Shown here: piece after piece, positions 63,744-64,000 of the stretch | Numbering within the stretch: the stretch's first letter is position 1 | Layout of the letters: the number at the start of each line of letters is the position of its first letter | NCBI GenBank assembly: GCA_000158655.1 | Contig: EQ973344.1 | Location: 1,260,211-1,324,210, forward strand | Length of the DNA stretch: 64,000 bases | Origin: [Clostridium] methylpentosum DSM 5476 | Lineage (GTDB): Bacteria > Bacillota > Clostridia > Oscillospirales > Ruminococcaceae | Reading direction: 5' to 3' | The notes under the pieces: model-generated | What the model saw: the letters and a program-made list of their open reading frames with translations, nothing else | Databases searched by the model: none | Told to the model about the DNA's origin: nothing | Translations under genes and position numbers: made by a program

Positions 63744-64000
63744 ATGGTGAAGAAAGGAGAGAAGAAACGGGTATGGACGCCGGAACAGAAAGCAGAAATT
63801 GTCTACAAATATCTAAATGAGCATATCTCAGTAAGAACCTTGGAGAAGGAGTATCATGCAGATCGTAGCATGATCTGTAAATGGGCAAAGAAATATATCG
63901 CTGAAGGAGAAAGTTCATTCGTCCATAAAGGTCACCCAGGAAATCCATTCGCGGCACTTCATGTCAGCAAAAATCTTTCTGAAGTAGAACGGTTGCGGCT
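63744..64000 (+). CDS. IS3-family transposase OrfA (IS150-like), partial
   Basis: The frame is open to the window edge, giving 85 residues. A helix-turn-helix near KKRVWTPEQKAEIVYKYL and VRTLEKEYHADRSMICKWAKKY is characteristic of OrfA of the IS150 group; the following GHPGNPFAAL and LSEVERLRL fit its leucine-zipper region. ATG follows tggaggtgg. The element appears intact so far and is unrelated in sequence detail to the decayed remnant at 7.1-7.8 kb. Confidence 0.88.
   Translation, partial: MVKKGEKKRVWTPEQKAEIVYKYLNEHISVRTLEKEYHADRSMICKWAKKYIAEGESSFVHKGHPGNPFAALHVSKNLSEVERLR

Noticed and set aside
1..64000. CRISPR arrays, rRNA and tRNA genes
   Set aside because: No regularly spaced repeats, rRNA signatures or complete tRNA cloverleafs were seen by eye on either strand.

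Overview
The window comes from a high-GC, low-GC-lineage Gram-positive anaerobe, most likely a gut member of the Clostridia (Oscillospiraceae/Ruminococcaceae-like). The evidence is strong AGGAGG-type ribosome sites, GTG/TTG starts, an ECF-type vitamin uptake protein, LPXTG-like (PKTG) wall-anchored glycosidases with FIVAR-type modules, and a pot/kdp/arg gene content typical of that group. This assignment is inference from gene content; no rRNA, tRNA or CRISPR array was seen.

Layout. 1-4.0 kb: the 3' end of adenine deaminase, a DUF4288 protein, an XRE regulator fused to a five-residue repeat, and a MATE exporter behind an attenuator-like leader. 4.0-7.1 kb: the ppx-ppk polyphosphate operon. 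7.1-9.0 kb: a decayed IS3-family transposase, unassigned sequence and a 47-residue small membrane or lipoprotein. 9.0-16.7 kb (minus strand): kdpF-kdpA-kdpB-kdpC, a small candidate ORF in a structured gap, then kdpD; no kdpE is present. 17.1-22.9 kb: an AraC regulator divergent from a giant GH78 alpha-L-rhamnosidase. 23.0-24.6 kb: an AT-rich MarR-GNAT pair with its own operator-promoter, then a possible structured RNA fragment. 24.6-28.8 kb: the potABCD polyamine importer. 28.9-29.8 kb: an isolated AT-rich HEPN-type gene. 29.9-31.5 kb: a pyridoxine-type kinase and an ECF S component. 31.9-34.3 kb: a mosaic of small proteins, three XRE regulators, an intact SLOG-type protein and a truncated second copy of it. 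34.4-40.7 kb: argC-argJ-argB-argD, interrupted by a membrane protein of GT-C type. 41.4-46.8 kb: an SPFH/zinc-ribbon protein, an SDR reductase, NAD+ synthetase and a YbaK-type deacylase. 47.2-51.8 kb: a solute-binding lipoprotein cotranscribed with a Cache-HAMP-GGDEF-EAL protein. 52.1-57.3 kb: a giant GH29 alpha-L-fucosidase. 58.5-63.6 kb: a giant surface protein carrying one SGNH and two alpha/beta-hydrolase domains. 63.7 kb-end: the start of an IS3-family element.

How the parts fit. The three giant secreted proteins (GH78, GH29, triple esterase) share a C-terminal module with the signature EIHKLG and a PKTG-like sorting tail, so they look like one cell-wall-displayed set for stripping rhamnose, fucose and acyl groups from glycans. 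The neighbouring AraC regulator and the solute-binding/c-di-GMP pair are plausible sensory partners. The remaining operons are housekeeping (K+, polyamine, arginine, NAD, vitamin B6, polyphosphate). The best candidates for something new are the triple-catalytic esterase, the shared EIHKLG module, the SLOG-XRE locus with its two adjacent perfect palindromes, the solute-binding/GGDEF-EAL pair, the HEPN orphan, and the attenuator-like leader of the MATE gene.
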